NCBI GenBank assembly: GCA_031384605.1
Contig: JANNAT010000141.1
Coordinates: forward strand, 124,001 to 188,000
DNA from: JANNAT01 sp031384605
GTDB taxonomy: Bacteria > Pseudomonadota > Alphaproteobacteria > Rhodobacterales > Rhodobacteraceae
Reading direction: 5' to 3'
Length of the DNA stretch: 64,000 nucleotides
A program made the translations under genes and the position numbers. The notes below the pieces were generated by a model that was not told the origin of the DNA, searched no databases, and saw nothing but the letters and a program-made list of their open reading frames with translations. Below are positions 41,710 to 51,218 of the stretch, piece after piece. How positions within the stretch are numbered: position 1 is the first letter of the stretch; the number at the start of each line of letters is the position of its first letter.

Positions 41710-42498
41710 TCAGGCGTTTCGGATGATTTTGCTGAATTGGGCAAACAGCGGATCATTGGAACAAAGGACAGCACCTTTTTCCAAAATATCATCACCCTCG
41801 CGCACCGCTTGCACGATGCCGCCCGCCTCTTTCACCAGCAGTATGCCCGCAGCGATATCCCAAGGCTGCAATTCGCGTTCCCAGTAGCCATCATAGCGAC
41901 CAGCTGCGACATAGGCCAAATCCAGCGACGCGGCCCCCCAACGGCGCACGCCTGCACAGGCGGGCATCAGACGCGCCAGATCGGCCAGCATCGCGGGCAG
42001 GGTTTTCTTGGCCCCGAACGGAACACCAGTGGCAAACACTGCCTCGTGCATTTGCCGTCTGCCCGACACGCGCAACCGGCGTTCGTTCATCCAGGCCCCG
42101 GCACCTTTTTCGGCCCAGAACATTTCATCCTTGGCGGCATCAAACACCACGGCAGACACAATCTCGCCCTTGTGTTCCAGCGCAATCGACACCGCCCAAT
42201 GCGGCATGCCGTGCAGGAAATTCGTGGTGCCATCCAGCGGATCAACGATCCAGCGGCGGGTGGGGTCTGCGCCTGCTTCGGGCGCGGATTCCTCGCCCAG
42301 CCAGCCATAGGTTGGCCGTGCGCCCATCAGGTCTTCCTTGATCATCCGTTCGGCTTCGCGGTCGGCTTTGGACACAAAATCGCCGGGGCCTTTGGTGGAC
42401 ACTTGCAGGTTTTCCACCTCTCGGAAGTCTTTCACCAGGCTTTTGCCCGCGCGGCGCGCCGCTTTCAGCATCAAGTTCAGATTGGCGCTGCCCTGCAT
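41710..42498 (-). CDS. Inositol monophosphatase family protein
   Basis: The 262-residue protein has the metal-binding motifs GEESAPEAG (about residue 67), WIVDPLDGTTNFLHGMPHWAVSIAL (about 85) and WDIAAGILLVKEAGG (about 212), with DREAERMI before them. It matches SuhB-type inositol-1-monophosphatase, which also acts in rRNA processing in E. coli. GGAG precedes the ATG at 42498. Convergent with the GFA gene (16-nt gap). Confidence 0.9.
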   Translation of the reverse strand: MQGSANLNLMLKAARRAGKSLVKDFREVENLQVSTKGPGDFVSKADREAERMIKEDLMGARPTYGWLGEESAPEAGADPTRRWIVDPLDGTTNFLHGMPHWAVSIALEHKGEIVSAVVFDAAKDEMFWAEKGAGAWMNERRLRVSGRRQMHEAVFATGVPFGAKKTLPAMLADLARLMPACAGVRRWGAASLDLAYVAAGRYDGYWERELQPWDIAAGILLVKEAGGIVQAVREGDDILEKGAVLCSNDPLFAQFSKIIRNA

Positions 42499-42587
42499 GG
42501 TACTACTCCGGTGGGATCAAAGGCGGGGCATACACGGGGCGGCGGGATATGGGAAGGGGTGGCGGGGGTAAAAGAGATTGGCCTGCG

Positions 42588-44096
42588 TTACGCCTTAATC
42601 TCGGACGCGAAAAACGCTTCTGGATCATCGACCTCGACTAGCTTTTTGCCGATAATCTGCCAGAAACGGTTGCCAACCGCGCGCACGAAACTGCGGTCGT
42701 GGCTGACCAGCAAGCAAGTGGCGCCTTGGGCCAGCAATTCGGTTTCCAGTGCCTCTTGGCCTTCGATATCCAGATGGTTGGTGGGTTCGTCCAAAAGGTA
42801 AAAGTTGGGGTTCGACAGCCGCAGCACCAGCATTGCCAGCCGCGCCTTTTGGCCGCCCGACAGTTTGGCGATGGGCTTTTCCTGCCAATCGGGTTTGATC
42901 CCGACGCCAGACAGCAGCCCCCGCGCGGTTTGGTCAATGGTATGCTGCGTGATCAGCGCGAACGGCGTCAGCGCATCGGGCAGTTGTGCCAGCATCTGAT
43001 CGGAATGCCCCAAGACCAGCGTCGCTGCCGATTTGATCGCCGCAGTTGGGGCGGAAATCGCGCGCAAGATTGCACCGATCATCTGCGATTTGCCAGCACC
43101 ATTGCGGCCCAATATCACCACGCGGTCGCCGCGTTCGATCCATTTCTGCCCCGTTGAAAACAGCGCCCGCCCATCCGGTATGGTGATCGTGGCATCGTTA
43201 AGGGTGATCAGCGCGCGTGCATGGGTGCCCGAATTGGCCAGTTTGATTGCGCCCGCCGATCCTTCGCGGTGGGCAGGTCTGGCGGCGGCTTCGATCTTAT
43301 CAGCGCGGTCTTTCAGTTGTTTGGTTTTGGTGATCAGCAAATCGGACCCCGAATTTATCCCGATGTTCTTCAGCTTGGCCGCTTGACGGCGCAGTTGATC
43401 GGCCTTGTTCTGATCGTTTTCAAAGCGGCGTTCGTCCGCGCCGTCGGCCTCGGTCAGGGCAGCTTTGGCGCGGGTATAAGGCAGGGCATATATCCGGCTG
43501 GCCGTTTCACGCAAAAACAGGCTGCGCGAGGTGGCCTGATCAAGAAAAGCGCGGTCATGGCTGGTGATGATCACGCCGGTATCGCGGGGCAGGGCATCAA
43601 GCCATGCCTGCAACTGGCCGATGCGCGCCAGATCAAGGTGGTTGGTGGGTTCGTCCAGAAGGTAAATGTCGGGGGCGGCAATCGCCACGCGGGCCAAAAG
43701 GGCGGTGCGTTGCCAGCCGCCTGACAGATCAGACAGCAGGGTTTCGCGAAACGCCTGCGGCACCGACAGATCATCCAGCACGATATCGGCACGCCAGCTT
43801 TCGCTTGCTGCCTCATCCGGGGGAAGGGCAGACAGCACTGCGGCGCGGAAAGATTGCGGCAACAGGGCGGGGGGCACGTCTTGTTCGGCCAAACCAATCG
43901 TCAGCCCGCGTGCGCGGGTGATGTCACCGGACGTCGGGTCCAATTGGCCCGCAAGACAGCGCAGCAACGACGATTTCCCCCGCCCGTTGGCGGCGATCAG
44001 GCCAATTCGGTCGCCTGCGGTCACGGTAAAGCTCAGGTCGCGAAACAGCGGCGCGCCAAGGGTCAGCGACAAGGATTTAACGGCAAGGATGCTCAT
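42588..44096 (-). CDS. ABC-F family ATP-binding protein
   Basis: The 502-residue protein has two ABC modules. The first: Walker A NGRGKSSLLR (about 38), signature LSGGWQRTALLAR (about 124), Walker B IYLLDEPTNHLDL (about 147). The second: Walker A GRNGAGKSQMIGA (about 328), signature LSGGQKARLAML (about 417), Walker B FYLLDEPTNHLDIEG (about 435). A charged linker (about 210-270) joins them. No membrane domain, so it is an ABC-F translation factor (EttA/Uup/Ydi type), not a transporter. Start ATG 44096. Confidence 0.93.
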   Translation of the reverse strand: MSILAVKSLSLTLGAPLFRDLSFTVTAGDRIGLIAANGRGKSSLLRCLAGQLDPTSGDITRARGLTIGLAEQDVPPALLPQSFRAAVLSALPPDEAASESWRADIVLDDLSVPQAFRETLLSDLSGGWQRTALLARVAIAAPDIYLLDEPTNHLDLARIGQLQAWLDALPRDTGVIITSHDRAFLDQATSRSLFLRETASRIYALPYTRAKAALTEADGADERRFENDQNKADQLRRQAAKLKNIGINSGSDLLITKTKQLKDRADKIEAAARPAHREGSAGAIKLANSGTHARALITLNDATITIPDGRALFSTGQKWIERGDRVVILGRNGAGKSQMIGAILRAISAPTAAIKSAATLVLGHSDQMLAQLPDALTPFALITQHTIDQTARGLLSGVGIKPDWQEKPIAKLSGGQKARLAMLVLRLSNPNFYLLDEPTNHLDIEGQEALETELLAQGATCLLVSHDRSFVRAVGNRFWQIIGKKLVEVDDPEAFFASEIKA

Positions 44097-44280
44097 CAAG
44101 ATGGTCCGACATTAAAAAGGGCGGTGCGGCTGCACCGGGATCGGGCGGACCAGATACAGGGTTGGTCAGCCCCGCTAAATTTGCGGGGCGCGCACAGGGC
44201 CATAAGTTAACGGTTGACTGAATGTGACGATCATCAAGCAAATCTATGGGTCGTTTCAGCGGAAATCAACCGACTTCAGA

Positions 44281-45183
44281 TCACGTGCCGGCCTTGTGGT
44301 TTTTATCCTCGCGCCGGTCACCAAACAACCTTCGGCTTTCCAGATGCTCGCGCTGGGCGCGATAAAAACTGATCAGGAATTCTTGCTGATCTTTGTGGGG
44401 AACCGGATCAATAAAGTCGATTTTCTTGATGATTGCCTGTGTTACCCTGGCCAGCTCGATTTGATAGGTTGGTGATTTTCCGGGATCGCGCAGAATGGAT
44501 TCCAACATTTGCAATTCAAACTTGCCATAGAAATCAAGGTGCATTGGCAAGAAGGTAAAGCGCTGCACGTTCACACCGCGCGCATTCGCCAGATCAGGCA
44601 GCAGCACCGATTTGGGCTGTTCCACCACGATGGTGCCTGCAATCATATCGCCCAGCCGCTGGCGTTTGCGGTTGAAGAATGGCAGCGCAATCACCCCTAA
44701 CACCCAAGTAATGGTGATCAGCGTCATCACCCAATTGCCCGTAGCCCCGCCCAATATCAGCGTGGCCGGGGTGAATACCTCGGCCTCTTTCATCAGGTTG
44801 CGCGCGGTGACCTGATGCGGTGTCAGACGGCGGCCATTGGCCGAAATCACCCGGATTTTGACGATGCGCTTTCCCAGGGTGCGGCCATTCCAGACCAGTT
44901 CGGACAAGATGTAATAAGGCACCCGGATGATAAAAATCAGCAGCGTAAACAGCGTGATAAACGCGGTTTCGGGCAGCACATTGATCCACAGCATGAACAA
45001 CAAAAGCGCCAGTAACCCGCCATAAGTGATCAGAAAATCCAGAAATTGCGCACCAAAGCGGGCCCCCATAGAGCCTATCTGAAATGAAATCGGCACGCCT
45101 TCGGGCGGCAGATAATCGGCCAGAAGCTGCCGGTTTTCGCCACGTCCGGCTTTGGATTTCTTTACTTTCGCGGGTTTGGTCAT
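44281..45183 (-). CDS. RDD family membrane protein
   Basis: The 300-residue protein starts at ATG 45183 inside the overlap with the upstream gene (ATGA). It has about four hydrophobic segments; the RDD pattern GARFGAQFLDFLITYG (about residue 45) and WNGRTLGKRIVKIRVI (about 105) are present. The C-terminal third is soluble, with charged helices. It is the last gene of the MoxR/DUF58 operon. Confidence 0.87.
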   Translation of the reverse strand: MTKPAKVKKSKAGRGENRQLLADYLPPEGVPISFQIGSMGARFGAQFLDFLITYGGLLALLLFMLWINVLPETAFITLFTLLIFIIRVPYYILSELVWNGRTLGKRIVKIRVISANGRRLTPHQVTARNLMKEAEVFTPATLILGGATGNWVMTLITITWVLGVIALPFFNRKRQRLGDMIAGTIVVEQPKSVLLPDLANARGVNVQRFTFLPMHLDFYGKFELQMLESILRDPGKSPTYQIELARVTQAIIKKIDFIDPVPHKDQQEFLISFYRAQREHLESRRLFGDRREDKNHKAGT

Positions 45184-46193
45184 CTGGCCGGTTCCTTGCG
45201 GCCCGACAGGGTCAGCCATGCCACCCAAACCACCCCCAAGCCCCAGCCGATGGTTAACCGCCAGACCGGATCCTGGATCAACTGGCGCAAGAAACCTTCG
45301 ATAAAGGCGGCAAAGATCAGCAGGAACGCGGCCAATATCACCAATTTCACGGCATCGCGCCCGTGGTGGTTCAACGCATCACGCCGCGTCATATCACCCG
45401 GCATCAACACGCACAGGCCCAGCCGCGCCCCGCCCGCGCAGGCAAAACAAATCGCCGACATTTCGGTGACGCCGTGGATCGACAGCCACGCAAACAGATC
45501 ATACCCCAGGCCTTTGGACGCAAACATCGCATAAAACGCCCCCAGCAGCAGGCCATTGTAAAACGTCAGCAAAAAGCTGGGCACGGCCAGAAAAATGCCA
45601 ACCGTAAAGGTTAAAATCGCCACTTGGGTGTTGTGGGAAAACAGATAACTGGCAAAAGCGCCCAATTCATCGCCATCGCCGCCTTCGTCACCATAAATCG
45701 TGCTGCGCAAATAGTCTTCGCTGGCATCGGGCGTGCGGCCGCCTGACAATTCGCCGGGCACGAAGGTGTAATACCACGACGGGTCTTGCTGATACAGATG
45801 ATAGCCCGCGAAAATGCCCACCAGCAGCGCCAGAAACCCGATCAAAAGGGGCGTCGCCGACCGGCGCACCGCTTGGGGAATGCCATGCGTGATCAGGTTT
45901 GACACCAGCCCGCGCAAGGATTGTTGCGGCGCGTAAACCACCAGATAGGCCCGCGCGCACAGCTGTTCCAGATACATCAGCAGCGCACGATCCAGCGAGA
46001 TATCACGTGCCACACTTAGGGAATTCATCGCCTGACGGTAGCAGGTCGCCAGATCGCGCGCCTCGTCATAGCTTAGGTTCCTGCCACCGTAGCGTTCGGT
46101 TTTGGCAACCAGCCGGTCCAGCAATTGCCAGCTGGCCTCGCGTTCCGTGCGAAACCGGGCGGAACGCAGCAGATCGGGGGCGGCAGTGTTCAT
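45180..46193 (-). CDS. Stage II sporulation protein M-like membrane protein
   Basis: The 337-residue protein has a soluble N-terminal half (AYLVVYAPQQSLRGL) and about five transmembrane helices in the second half; HNTQVAILTFTVGIFLAVPSFLLTFYNGLLLGAF and SIHGVTEMSAICFACAGGARLG (quoted in part) are typical of SpoIIM-family proteins found outside spore formers. Coupled to DUF58 (ATGA upstream) and RDD (ATGA downstream). Envelope function is inferred. Confidence 0.85.
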   Translation of the reverse strand: MNTAAPDLLRSARFRTEREASWQLLDRLVAKTERYGGRNLSYDEARDLATCYRQAMNSLSVARDISLDRALLMYLEQLCARAYLVVYAPQQSLRGLVSNLITHGIPQAVRRSATPLLIGFLALLVGIFAGYHLYQQDPSWYYTFVPGELSGGRTPDASEDYLRSTIYGDEGGDGDELGAFASYLFSHNTQVAILTFTVGIFLAVPSFLLTFYNGLLLGAFYAMFASKGLGYDLFAWLSIHGVTEMSAICFACAGGARLGLCVLMPGDMTRRDALNHHGRDAVKLVILAAFLLIFAAFIEGFLRQLIQDPVWRLTIGWGLGVVWVAWLTLSGRKEPAR

Positions 46194-47503
46194 ATCAATT
46201 CCCGCGATTTGATGTCGATATAGCGCGAAATCAGCCCAGCCGTCAGGGTTTCGGGCGTAGTATCAAGGCAGATCACTCCCAGCCGCGACAAGCGGTCCAA
46301 CACGTCGCGGCGTTCGCGCAGCAATTGTGTGGCGGCAACCGATTTGGCAACGGCGTCCAGTGTGACCAAATCGGGCTGCGCCAAAGCGGCCAGTGCCGGA
46401 TCGCGCAGCGCCACGAACAGGACCAAATGGCGGCGGCTTATGACGGTCATGTTTTCAACCATCAATTCGGCGGTGATGCTGTCAACGAAATCGGAAAACA
46501 CGATGATCAGTGACCTGCGCGCCAGTTTGCCTGACAGGTGGGTCATGCCCAAAGTGTGGTTGGTTTCCACGGTTTCATACTTCAGGGCGGCACAGGTGGC
46601 CTGCAGGCGCGCAAAGGCCGCACGGCCCGGTGCGGGCGGCACAAACACCCGCGGGCGGCTGTCAAAGCTATAAAGCCCCACCTGATCGCCGCCCAATCCA
46701 CCCGCCCAAGCCAATGCCAGGGCGGCGTTGATCGCACAATCAAGTTTTGACAACCCGCCGATGCGTTCGGTCATCAGATGCCCACTGTCCAGACACAGCA
46801 TGATCTGATGGTTGCGTTCGGCGCGGGTTTCACGGGCCACCAGGCTGCGCATCCGGGCGGACCTTTTCCAGTCAATATTGCGCGGGTCCATCCCGGTGGT
46901 GAAATCGCGCAGCTGGTGAAATTCCGATCCCTGGCCCCGCGTGTGCATATCCTTGATGCCTTCGGTCAGGGGCAGCATCTGGGTTTGAATCTGGCCCGAC
47001 AGCACAGGCGTGATATCTGGCACCACGGTCAGGGTGTGGTTCAATGGCCATGTGCCGATGATTTCAAACAGCCCCAGCCGCGATTGCCATTTAAGCGCGA
47101 CTGACCGGATTGCATGCACCCCGCGCCGCGCCAAGGCAAGATCGGTGGCAGTGGCCGCGCGGCGGTTGTCTGCATTACGCATAGGGATCGGCAACAGCCC
47201 ATCGCCCAAGGGTGTATCCAGATCAAGCCGCGCCACCAGCCCCGGCGGCAAAGAAGATTTGCGCGCAGTGATTTGCGCCACCAGCCGCGCGGTGCTGCCG
47301 CTATACCCGGTTTTAGGGGCAGCCACGACGACATCCAGTTGTTTGGCCGGGGTCGACGCCAGCAAATCGCCCAGACCCGCCACGGCAAAAGCCGCCCACA
47401 GCCCCGCAACTGCCATCTGCGCATCGGGCTGCAACAGCACCAACACGGTGGTCAGGGCTGCCAAAGCCAGCGCAACCGTCAAAAGGCGGATTGAGGGGCG
47501 CAT
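46190..47503 (-). CDS. DUF58 domain protein
   Basis: The 437-residue protein has two N-terminal membrane helices (residues 5-45), a beta-rich middle, and the DUF58 segment with GQGSEFHQLRDFTTGMDPRNIDWKRSARMRSLVARE (about 200-235) followed by a von Willebrand-like fold with DSGHLM. DUF58 genes form a unit with MoxR ATPases, which may act as metal-insertion or envelope chaperones. It starts directly after the MoxR stop (TAAATG). Confidence 0.9.
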   Translation of the reverse strand: MRPSIRLLTVALALAALTTVLVLLQPDAQMAVAGLWAAFAVAGLGDLLASTPAKQLDVVVAAPKTGYSGSTARLVAQITARKSSLPPGLVARLDLDTPLGDGLLPIPMRNADNRRAATATDLALARRGVHAIRSVALKWQSRLGLFEIIGTWPLNHTLTVVPDITPVLSGQIQTQMLPLTEGIKDMHTRGQGSEFHQLRDFTTGMDPRNIDWKRSARMRSLVARETRAERNHQIMLCLDSGHLMTERIGGLSKLDCAINAALALAWAGGLGGDQVGLYSFDSRPRVFVPPAPGRAAFARLQATCAALKYETVETNHTLGMTHLSGKLARRSLIIVFSDFVDSITAELMVENMTVISRRHLVLFVALRDPALAALAQPDLVTLDAVAKSVAATQLLRERRDVLDRLSRLGVICLDTTPETLTAGLISRYIDIKSRELI

Positions 47504-48460
47504 TTACCTTGGCGCGTCGATACGGTTCAGAATGTTGCGCAACACGTCGATGGCGACGCGGCCCTCTATCTCGGCACTGGGGCCCAGCACGATGCGGTGG
47601 CGCAAGGTGGGCAACAAAAGCGCCTGCACATCATCGGGCAGCCCGTAATCGCGCCCCTCAACCGCTGCGCGGGCGCGCACCGCCCCCGCCAGCGCATCGG
47701 CGGCACGGGTAGAGGCACCATGCAAGATATCGGGATCATTGCGCGTGGCCCGGATCAGATCGACGATATAGATCAGGATCGACTTGTCCAAACGGATGCC
47801 GTCAACCAAGGCGCGGCCATCGACCAGATCCTGCGCTGACATCACTTTTTGCAAACTTGCACTGCGCGCGTCAAATTCCAACGGCTGGCCCGCGTGGCGC
47901 ATCAGAATGTCGATCTCGGCGTCGCGAGCAGGGAAATCGACCACAAGTTTGAATAAGAACCGGTCAAGCTGTGCCTCTGGCAGTGGATAGGTGCCTTGCT
48001 GTTCAATCGGGTTTTGCGTGGCGATCACAAAGAAATTGCGGCCCAAGGAATGATCGGTGCCGTCGATGGTGACCATCCGTTCGTTCATCGCCTGCAACAG
48101 CGCCGATTGGGTTTTTGGCGGCGCGCGGTTAATCTCATCCGCCAGCAGAATATCGCAAAAGATCGGCCCTTTGGTCAGCGCAAACGCATTGGTCTGAAAA
48201 TTGAACAGGTTCACACCCAGCACATCACCCGGCATCAGATCGGGGGTGAACTGAATACGGCCAAAATCGAGATCCATCACCGCGGCCACCGACCGCGCCA
48301 GCAGGGTTTTGGCGGTGCCGGGCGGGCCTTCGACAATGCAGTGCCCGCGCGCAAAAACGCTGACCAGCAACAAATCAATCAGGGCATCTTGCCCCTGCAC
48401 CGCCTTACCAATTTCGGCGCGAACGGTTTCAATCAGGCTTTGAAATCTGGTCAGGTCCAT
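47504..48460 (-). CDS. MoxR family AAA ATPase
   Basis: The 318-residue protein has Walker A EGPPGTAKTLLARS (about 43), Walker B ILLADEINRAPPKTQSALLQAMNE (about 108), sensor 1 FVIATQNPIEQQGTYPLPEAQLDRF (about 145, quoted in part) and a C-terminal lid with LLPTLRHRIVL. It is the central ATPase of this operon and overlaps the upstream DUF4350 gene by 32 nt. Confidence 0.94.
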   Translation of the reverse strand: MDLTRFQSLIETVRAEIGKAVQGQDALIDLLLVSVFARGHCIVEGPPGTAKTLLARSVAAVMDLDFGRIQFTPDLMPGDVLGVNLFNFQTNAFALTKGPIFCDILLADEINRAPPKTQSALLQAMNERMVTIDGTDHSLGRNFFVIATQNPIEQQGTYPLPEAQLDRFLFKLVVDFPARDAEIDILMRHAGQPLEFDARSASLQKVMSAQDLVDGRALVDGIRLDKSILIYIVDLIRATRNDPDILHGASTRAADALAGAVRARAAVEGRDYGLPDDVQALLLPTLRHRIVLGPSAEIEGRVAIDVLRNILNRIDAPR

Positions 48461-49793
48461 AGGTCAGTCTTTCCAAAAGGTCTCGGAAGGTTTCAAGCAG
48501 GCGATACAAATCCCGCTGCGCCATTGCGGGCCCGCGGGTGATCAGATCGTTAGATACAGTGCGAAATTGGCCCGAAAGGGCGGCATCGCGGCGGGCCAGC
48601 AATTTGAACAGCCGCTCATGCGTGGTGTCGGGTGTATTGGAGGCGGTTCCTGCGCCAAAGGCCGCTTCGGCCAGCATGTCCAGCCTTGCGCGCACGAATT
48701 CCCCCACCATGCGCCCATCATTGCCCGATATCCGCAACAGCCGGGCTTTGGCGTCGATGCCGACGGTTTTCGATTGCTCTAGCGTGTCTTGAATGGGGTG
48801 CGCGGCCGGACCAAACCGCCGCAATCCGCGCCAGCCCGCCAGCGCCAATATCACGCCCGCCACCGCCCATAGCACCGACAACGGATATTCAAAGAACCGC
48901 GCGAATTCGGTTTCACCACGTTCATAATTCTGCGCCTCGTCATCGCCGTCGTCGGTGATCAGCAGCAAATCGGTGCTGGTATCCAGATAGACGGGGCGGG
49001 TTTCGCCCGGCGCTTCAGCTATGCGCAACGCACTGATCATATCGACGGCAAAACTGGCGTTTTCGGCCAATGACAGGCCATGATTGTTCAAAAGATCAGG
49101 GTCGGACAAATAATAGGCCCGCGCCAGGCCCTCGCCGTCTTCTGCGGCGCAGTCGATCAGCAACGCGCCCTCAAGGATGCCCAGCACTTGGGTGCAGCGC
49201 TCTGGCAACAGCTCGCGGCGAAACAATTGCGCGTAAAACAGGGCGACACTGCGGTCGGGCCTACGCTGCATAGACAGGCGTTTTATCAAAAATATGCCGT
49301 CCAGCCGGAACACCAGATCCTGGGGCAAATACAGATTGGTGGAAAGGTCGTCGATCCGGTCCATCGGGATCAGCGTTGAACCGTGCGCCACTTGGGATTT
49401 GACAAACCCCGTGCGCCACTTTGGCAGCACGACCAATGTGCGCAACGCATACAACTTTTCGTCCAACACCCACCAATCCAGATCGCGCTGACTGGATTGC
49501 AGCATCTCGGCATCTTTGGTTTGCGGCGGTTCAGAGTAAGAAAACAAATCCACATCATACAGCGGCAAAACCTGCATCGACAGGTTGGATGCGCGCGGCG
49601 TCAGGCGTGGGTTGGACCGCACCACGCGAATGCCCTGATCCGGCAGCCATCTGAACAGTCCTTCCACCCCGATCACCGATGCGTCCAAAACGCGGTCGCG
49701 CTGCTGGCTTTGACTGGGGGTAAACATCAGATAGCCCAAGCCCAATGCTGCAAGCAGGCCCAACCCGATAAAGGCAGGTTTGGCGATGCTCAT
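48429..49793 (-). CDS. DUF4350-like protein
   Basis: The 454-residue protein has an N-terminal helix (residues 5-25) and a second membrane helix near residues 305-325, joined by a large extracytoplasmic domain. The position between DUF4129 and MoxR and the layout fit DUF4350 proteins, though similarity is weak. Ends in a helical segment within the MoxR start region. Start ATG 49793 overlaps the DUF4129 stop (ATGA). Confidence 0.75.
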   Translation of the reverse strand: MSIAKPAFIGLGLLAALGLGYLMFTPSQSQQRDRVLDASVIGVEGLFRWLPDQGIRVVRSNPRLTPRASNLSMQVLPLYDVDLFSYSEPPQTKDAEMLQSSQRDLDWWVLDEKLYALRTLVVLPKWRTGFVKSQVAHGSTLIPMDRIDDLSTNLYLPQDLVFRLDGIFLIKRLSMQRRPDRSVALFYAQLFRRELLPERCTQVLGILEGALLIDCAAEDGEGLARAYYLSDPDLLNNHGLSLAENASFAVDMISALRIAEAPGETRPVYLDTSTDLLLITDDGDDEAQNYERGETEFARFFEYPLSVLWAVAGVILALAGWRGLRRFGPAAHPIQDTLEQSKTVGIDAKARLLRISGNDGRMVGEFVRARLDMLAEAAFGAGTASNTPDTTHERLFKLLARRDAALSGQFRTVSNDLITRGPAMAQRDLYRLLETFRDLLERLTYGPDQISKPD

Positions 49794-50545
49794 GCGGGCG
49801 CACCTTTGGTGCCAAACAGCGCGCGGGCACGGTCGATGCAGCGCAAAAGCGTGTCTTCGGACACTTCGCGCCCGCCGTAATGCGCCAATTCCGCCTCTCG
49901 CAATAGATCGCCCAGCACAGATCGCCCCAAGATCGACGGCGGCAAGCGGCGCAAGGCCTCGCGTTCGGTGTCAGACCGCGCGAACCTTGTGCCGGTGGTG
50001 GTGGCGGCCTGCATCAGGCTGGCGCGCAGCAGCAGCACCATTGCCGCCCGCCTGTCGGCCATGGCGCGGATGGTGGCAAAGATATCGCCGCCCGCAGGCA
50101 ACGCATTTGCGTCGGGCAGTTTCCACGCCTCGGGTGCCACTGATTTTTCTGCCAACTCTCCGGGGCCTTTTGACAGCAGCGCCCCGCCGCCACCAAAACG
50201 CAACCACAGCGCCAAAGCAGCCAGCAGCACCGCAATCACCAGCAGCATGCCATAGCCGCCCGACAGCGACGGCGCATTATATTGGGAACGCTCTACCGGT
50301 TTTTCGGGCGGCACAAAGCGACCATCGTTGCGCAACCTGCCTTCCAGTTTGGCGGCATAGGTTGCACCCGTTTGCACGCCATGCGCCTTGGCGTTGGCAC
50401 GGTATTGATCTGCCACGGCACTGCGCGGCGGATCAATCGCTGTTATCTTTGGTTGGCCAGCCTGCGCAGGATCAGCGGGTGTCTGCGCGGTGGCCGGGTT
50501 TGCCACCAACAAAATACCCAGCAAAGCTGCCCGAAACCAGATCAC
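49790..50545 (-). CDS. DUF4129-like membrane protein, first gene of the MoxR operon
   Basis: The 251-residue protein is taken from GTG 50545, giving a signal peptide (FRAALLGILLVANPATAQ). A TTG three codons earlier lacks a good ribosome-binding site. A transmembrane helix lies near residues 100-120 and the C-terminal domain (about 150-245) has TDTEREALRRLPPSIL-type and LRCIDRARALFG segments similar to DUF4129, a common partner of MoxR/DUF58. It precedes DUF4350 with ATGA overlap. Confidence 0.7.
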   Translation of the reverse strand: MIWFRAALLGILLVANPATAQTPADPAQAGQPKITAIDPPRSAVADQYRANAKAHGVQTGATYAAKLEGRLRNDGRFVPPEKPVERSQYNAPSLSGGYGMLLVIAVLLAALALWLRFGGGGALLSKGPGELAEKSVAPEAWKLPDANALPAGGDIFATIRAMADRRAAMVLLLRASLMQAATTTGTRFARSDTEREALRRLPPSILGRSVLGDLLREAELAHYGGREVSEDTLLRCIDRARALFGTKGAPA

Positions 50546-50567
50546 TCGAACCAAACCCTACGCGCGG

Positions 50568-51029
50568 TTAGTTGAAAACGTCGGCGCTGTGTTGAGGGCC
50601 AAGCGGGTCGCGGCCAAATTTATTCTCGCCCGGTGTGCCTTTCAGCACGGTAATCACAAAAGCCGCGATCGAGGCAAGGATGCCAACGAAGGGCACAAAC
50701 CCCAAAACAATCGCTGCCAGATAGATCCAGCCCGACAGATCGCGGTCGTGAAAACGGCGCACTGTGACCGCGATGATTGGCAACAGCATCGCCAGATAAA
50801 ACAAGCCGCCCAGACCAAAAAATACCATGCTGGCAACCGGCATTTGACCGCCCTGCTGGACATCTGCAAACCCGGATGCGCCCATGATTCCACCGCCAAT
50901 CCCAAAAAAGACAAGAGCAACCAACGCTACAAACAAGAAAAACCACCAATATTCAGACCGCGAGGCCCGCCCGGAAAAAGTGGCATATTTTAGTTGAAGG
51001 CACGTGCGCACTGCTTCTGAAAAACCCAT
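50568..51029 (-). CDS. DUF805 family membrane protein
   Basis: The 153-residue protein starts at ATG 51029 (GGAG, 6-nt spacing). YATFSGRASRSEYWWFFLF and TVRRFHDRDLSGW are the DUF805 hallmarks, with four predicted membrane helices. It lies 22 nt upstream of the MoxR operon on the same strand and may be transcribed with it. Function unknown. Confidence 0.9.
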   Translation of the reverse strand: MGFSEAVRTCLQLKYATFSGRASRSEYWWFFLFVALVALVFFGIGGGIMGASGFADVQQGGQMPVASMVFFGLGGLFYLAMLLPIIAVTVRRFHDRDLSGWIYLAAIVLGFVPFVGILASIAAFVITVLKGTPGENKFGRDPLGPQHSADVFN

Positions 51030-51218
51030 CTCAATCTCCAATACATTGCTAAGGATGGCGCAGATGGTATCAATTGTGCACTAAGTTACAAGCAGTCGTA
51101 TATTGCGAGGGGCATTTTTCGTGTCAGTGGTGTGACCTCGCGAGCCAGTTTTCATCGTCTGGCGCAAGGGATAGCCGATCCCTTGGCAAAACCCTTAGGC
51201 ACTTTGATGCCGCTGCCT

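Noticed and set aside
41584..42801. 405-codon open frame on the plus strand
   Set aside because: Runs antisense through the inositol monophosphatase gene and into the ABC-F gene; no recognisable domain.
51030..51218. Plus-strand frame starting near 51132
   Set aside because: No Shine-Dalgarno, no similarity, and it runs antisense into the orphan protein gene.
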